Source of the DNA: CAZFPT01 sp046541875
Lineage (GTDB): Bacteria; Planctomycetota; Phycisphaerae; SM23-33
DNA: 5,820 nt
Assembly (NCBI GenBank): GCA_046541875.1
Contig: JBKHCL010000155.1
Coordinates: forward strand, 1 to 5,820
Direction of reading: 5' to 3'
Below, piece by piece: positions 5,134 to 5,820 of the stretch. Each line of letters opens with the position of its first letter. Position 1 is the first letter of the stretch. The notes under the pieces are model-generated. The model had not been told where the DNA came from. It saw only the letters and a list, made by a program, of their open reading frames with translations, and ran no database searches. The translations under genes were made by a program, and so were the position numbers.

Positions 5134-5529
5134 ATGGCCGAGATCGCAGACAACTCGCCCAACACGCTGCCCCGGGCAGCCCGATTGAGTGCGCGGGCGG
5201 ATATCTCGCGCGCTTTCGATGAGGGAACGCGCGTGGTGGACCCGCGAATCTCACTGCAGGGGGTCCGCAACGGCCTGGGACGTACTCGCCTGGCGGTGGC
5301 GGTCTCGAAACGGCACGGCAACGCGGTGAAACGCAACCGCCTCAAACGCATCGGCAGGGAGGCATTCCGGCACGTGCGGTCACGGCTGCCGAGGGGGCTG
5401 GATTTGGTGATGCTCCCTCGCGCGGGTCGCGAGCCGGCGGTGGACGGGATTGGCGAGAGCCTTCTTCGCCTGGCTGGGAAGCTCGAGGGCAAACTCCCCT
5501 CGGAGGACGCTGATGACCACGACGGCTGA
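5134..5529 (+). CDS. rnpA: Ribonuclease P protein component
   Basis: A 131-residue basic protein, the small subunit of RNase P. It binds the catalytic RNA and the 5' leader of precursor tRNAs during tRNA 5' maturation in the cytoplasm. The N-terminal part LPRAARLSARADISRAFDEG matches the family's opening, and the signature runs from AVSKRHGNAVKRNRLKRIGR, with the RNR motif at residues 67-69. The acidic tail (SEDADDHDG) is not part of the conserved fold. ATG at 5134 is the only suitable nearby start; an upstream GTG (5050) would add 28 unconserved residues. There is no ribosome site, and a TACAAT sits just before the ATG, so the message may be leaderless. The gene overlaps yidD by 17 bases. 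The usual upstream partner rpmH is absent; a divergent TPR gene is there instead. Confidence 0.94.
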   Translation: MAEIADNSPNTLPRAARLSARADISRAFDEGTRVVDPRISLQGVRNGLGRTRLAVAVSKRHGNAVKRNRLKRIGREAFRHVRSRLPRGLDLVMLPRAGREPAVDGIGESLLRLAGKLEGKLPSEDADDHDG

Positions 5530-5782
5530 CATCGTCCGCCGGCTGATGCGCCTCCCCGCGCGGGGGGCGATTCTCCTGGCGAAGCTTTACCAGGTGACGC
5601 TCTCGCCCATCGTCGGCAGACAGTGTCGCTACCTGCCGACATGCAGCAATTACTTCATCGAAGCCGTCGAGCGGTTCGGGCTGCTCCGCGGCGGGGCGAT
5701 GGGCCTGTGGCGCATCTGCCGATGTCACCCCTTCGCCAAGGGCGGCTACGACCCGGTACCCAAGAGGGAGCAGGCAGGCTGA
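5513..5782 (+). CDS. yidD: Membrane protein insertion efficiency factor YidD
   Basis: An 89-residue protein of the YidD family, which sits at the inner face of the cytoplasmic membrane and assists YidC-dependent insertion of membrane proteins. The N-terminal segment (about residues 7-30) is an amphipathic, Arg-rich helix. The family core follows: LYQVTLSP, then CRYLPTCSNY with C38 and C44, then the ending CHPFAKGGYDPVP with C71. The length is typical. The start is set by GGAGG six bases before ATG (5513). A longer in-frame reading from 5450 would add 21 residues encoded inside rnpA and lacking family similarity. It overlaps the end of rnpA by 17 bases, so the two are translated from one message. 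The 38 bases after the stop contain no recognisable gene; yidC would be expected next, outside the window. Confidence 0.95.
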   Translation: MTTTADIVRRLMRLPARGAILLAKLYQVTLSPIVGRQCRYLPTCSNYFIEAVERFGLLRGGAMGLWRICRCHPFAKGGYDPVPKREQAG

Positions 5783-5820
5783 TAAGACAGGCCTACCAAT
5801 CGGCAGCCGTCGGGCGTTTG

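Noticed and set aside
5079..5728. Minus-strand frames opposite rnpA and yidD
   Set aside because: Antisense to two confidently identified genes and without any recognisable motif.
1..5820. CRISPR array, insertion sequence or integron attC sites
   Set aside because: I saw no regularly spaced repeats, no transposase or integrase motif and no terminal inverted repeats.

Overview
The window is GC-rich bacterial DNA, densely coding, with protein genes on both strands. The best taxonomic clue is a pair of radical SAM genes that match the siroheme-dependent (alternative, Ahb) heme pathway, which is found in archaea and in anaerobic or deep-branching bacteria such as sulfate reducers and some Planctomycetota. 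The housekeeping pair rnpA-yidD and a tRNA-Ala mark this as ordinary chromosome rather than a phage or plasmid. I lean towards a Planctomycetota-like or other anaerobic lineage, but this is an inference from gene content and not a firm assignment.

Layout from left to right. Minus strand: a DJ-1/PfpI family protein (52-573), then an intrinsic terminator (666-692) that ends a single-gene tRNA-Ala(CGC) unit (699-771) with its own -10 box. Plus strand: a two-gene type II toxin-antitoxin cassette, Phd/YefM-like antitoxin plus PIN ribonuclease toxin (975-1672), sharing ATGA at the junction and preceded by a promoter overlapped by a tandem 10-bp repeat. Minus strand: reading right to left, a TPR-repeat putative lipoprotein (5016-3967), then ahbC (3871-2720) and ahbD (2723-1686). 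ahbC and ahbD overlap at GTGA; ahbC probably also has its own promoter. Plus strand: rnpA (5134-5529) and yidD (5513-5782), divergent from the TPR gene across a 117-bp spacer.

How the genes work together. AhbC removes the two acetate side chains of didecarboxysiroheme to give Fe-coproporphyrin III, and AhbD oxidatively decarboxylates two propionates to the vinyl groups of heme b. The two therefore form the last two steps of one pathway; the earlier genes (ahbA, ahbB and siroheme synthesis genes) are not in this window. The TPR lipoprotein lies upstream on the same strand, but its expected location outside the cytoplasm makes a direct catalytic role unlikely. RnpA (RNase P protein) and YidD (membrane-insertion helper) are the usual neighbours of yidC, which may lie just past the right edge.

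I did not find convincing evidence of an undescribed multi-gene system. The observations most worth a second look are the bare -10-like promoters, the possible leaderless start of rnpA, the palindrome at the ahbC promoter, and the missing rpmH upstream of rnpA. Several long reading frames on the opposite strand of the radical SAM and TPR genes are high-GC shadows and are not annotated.
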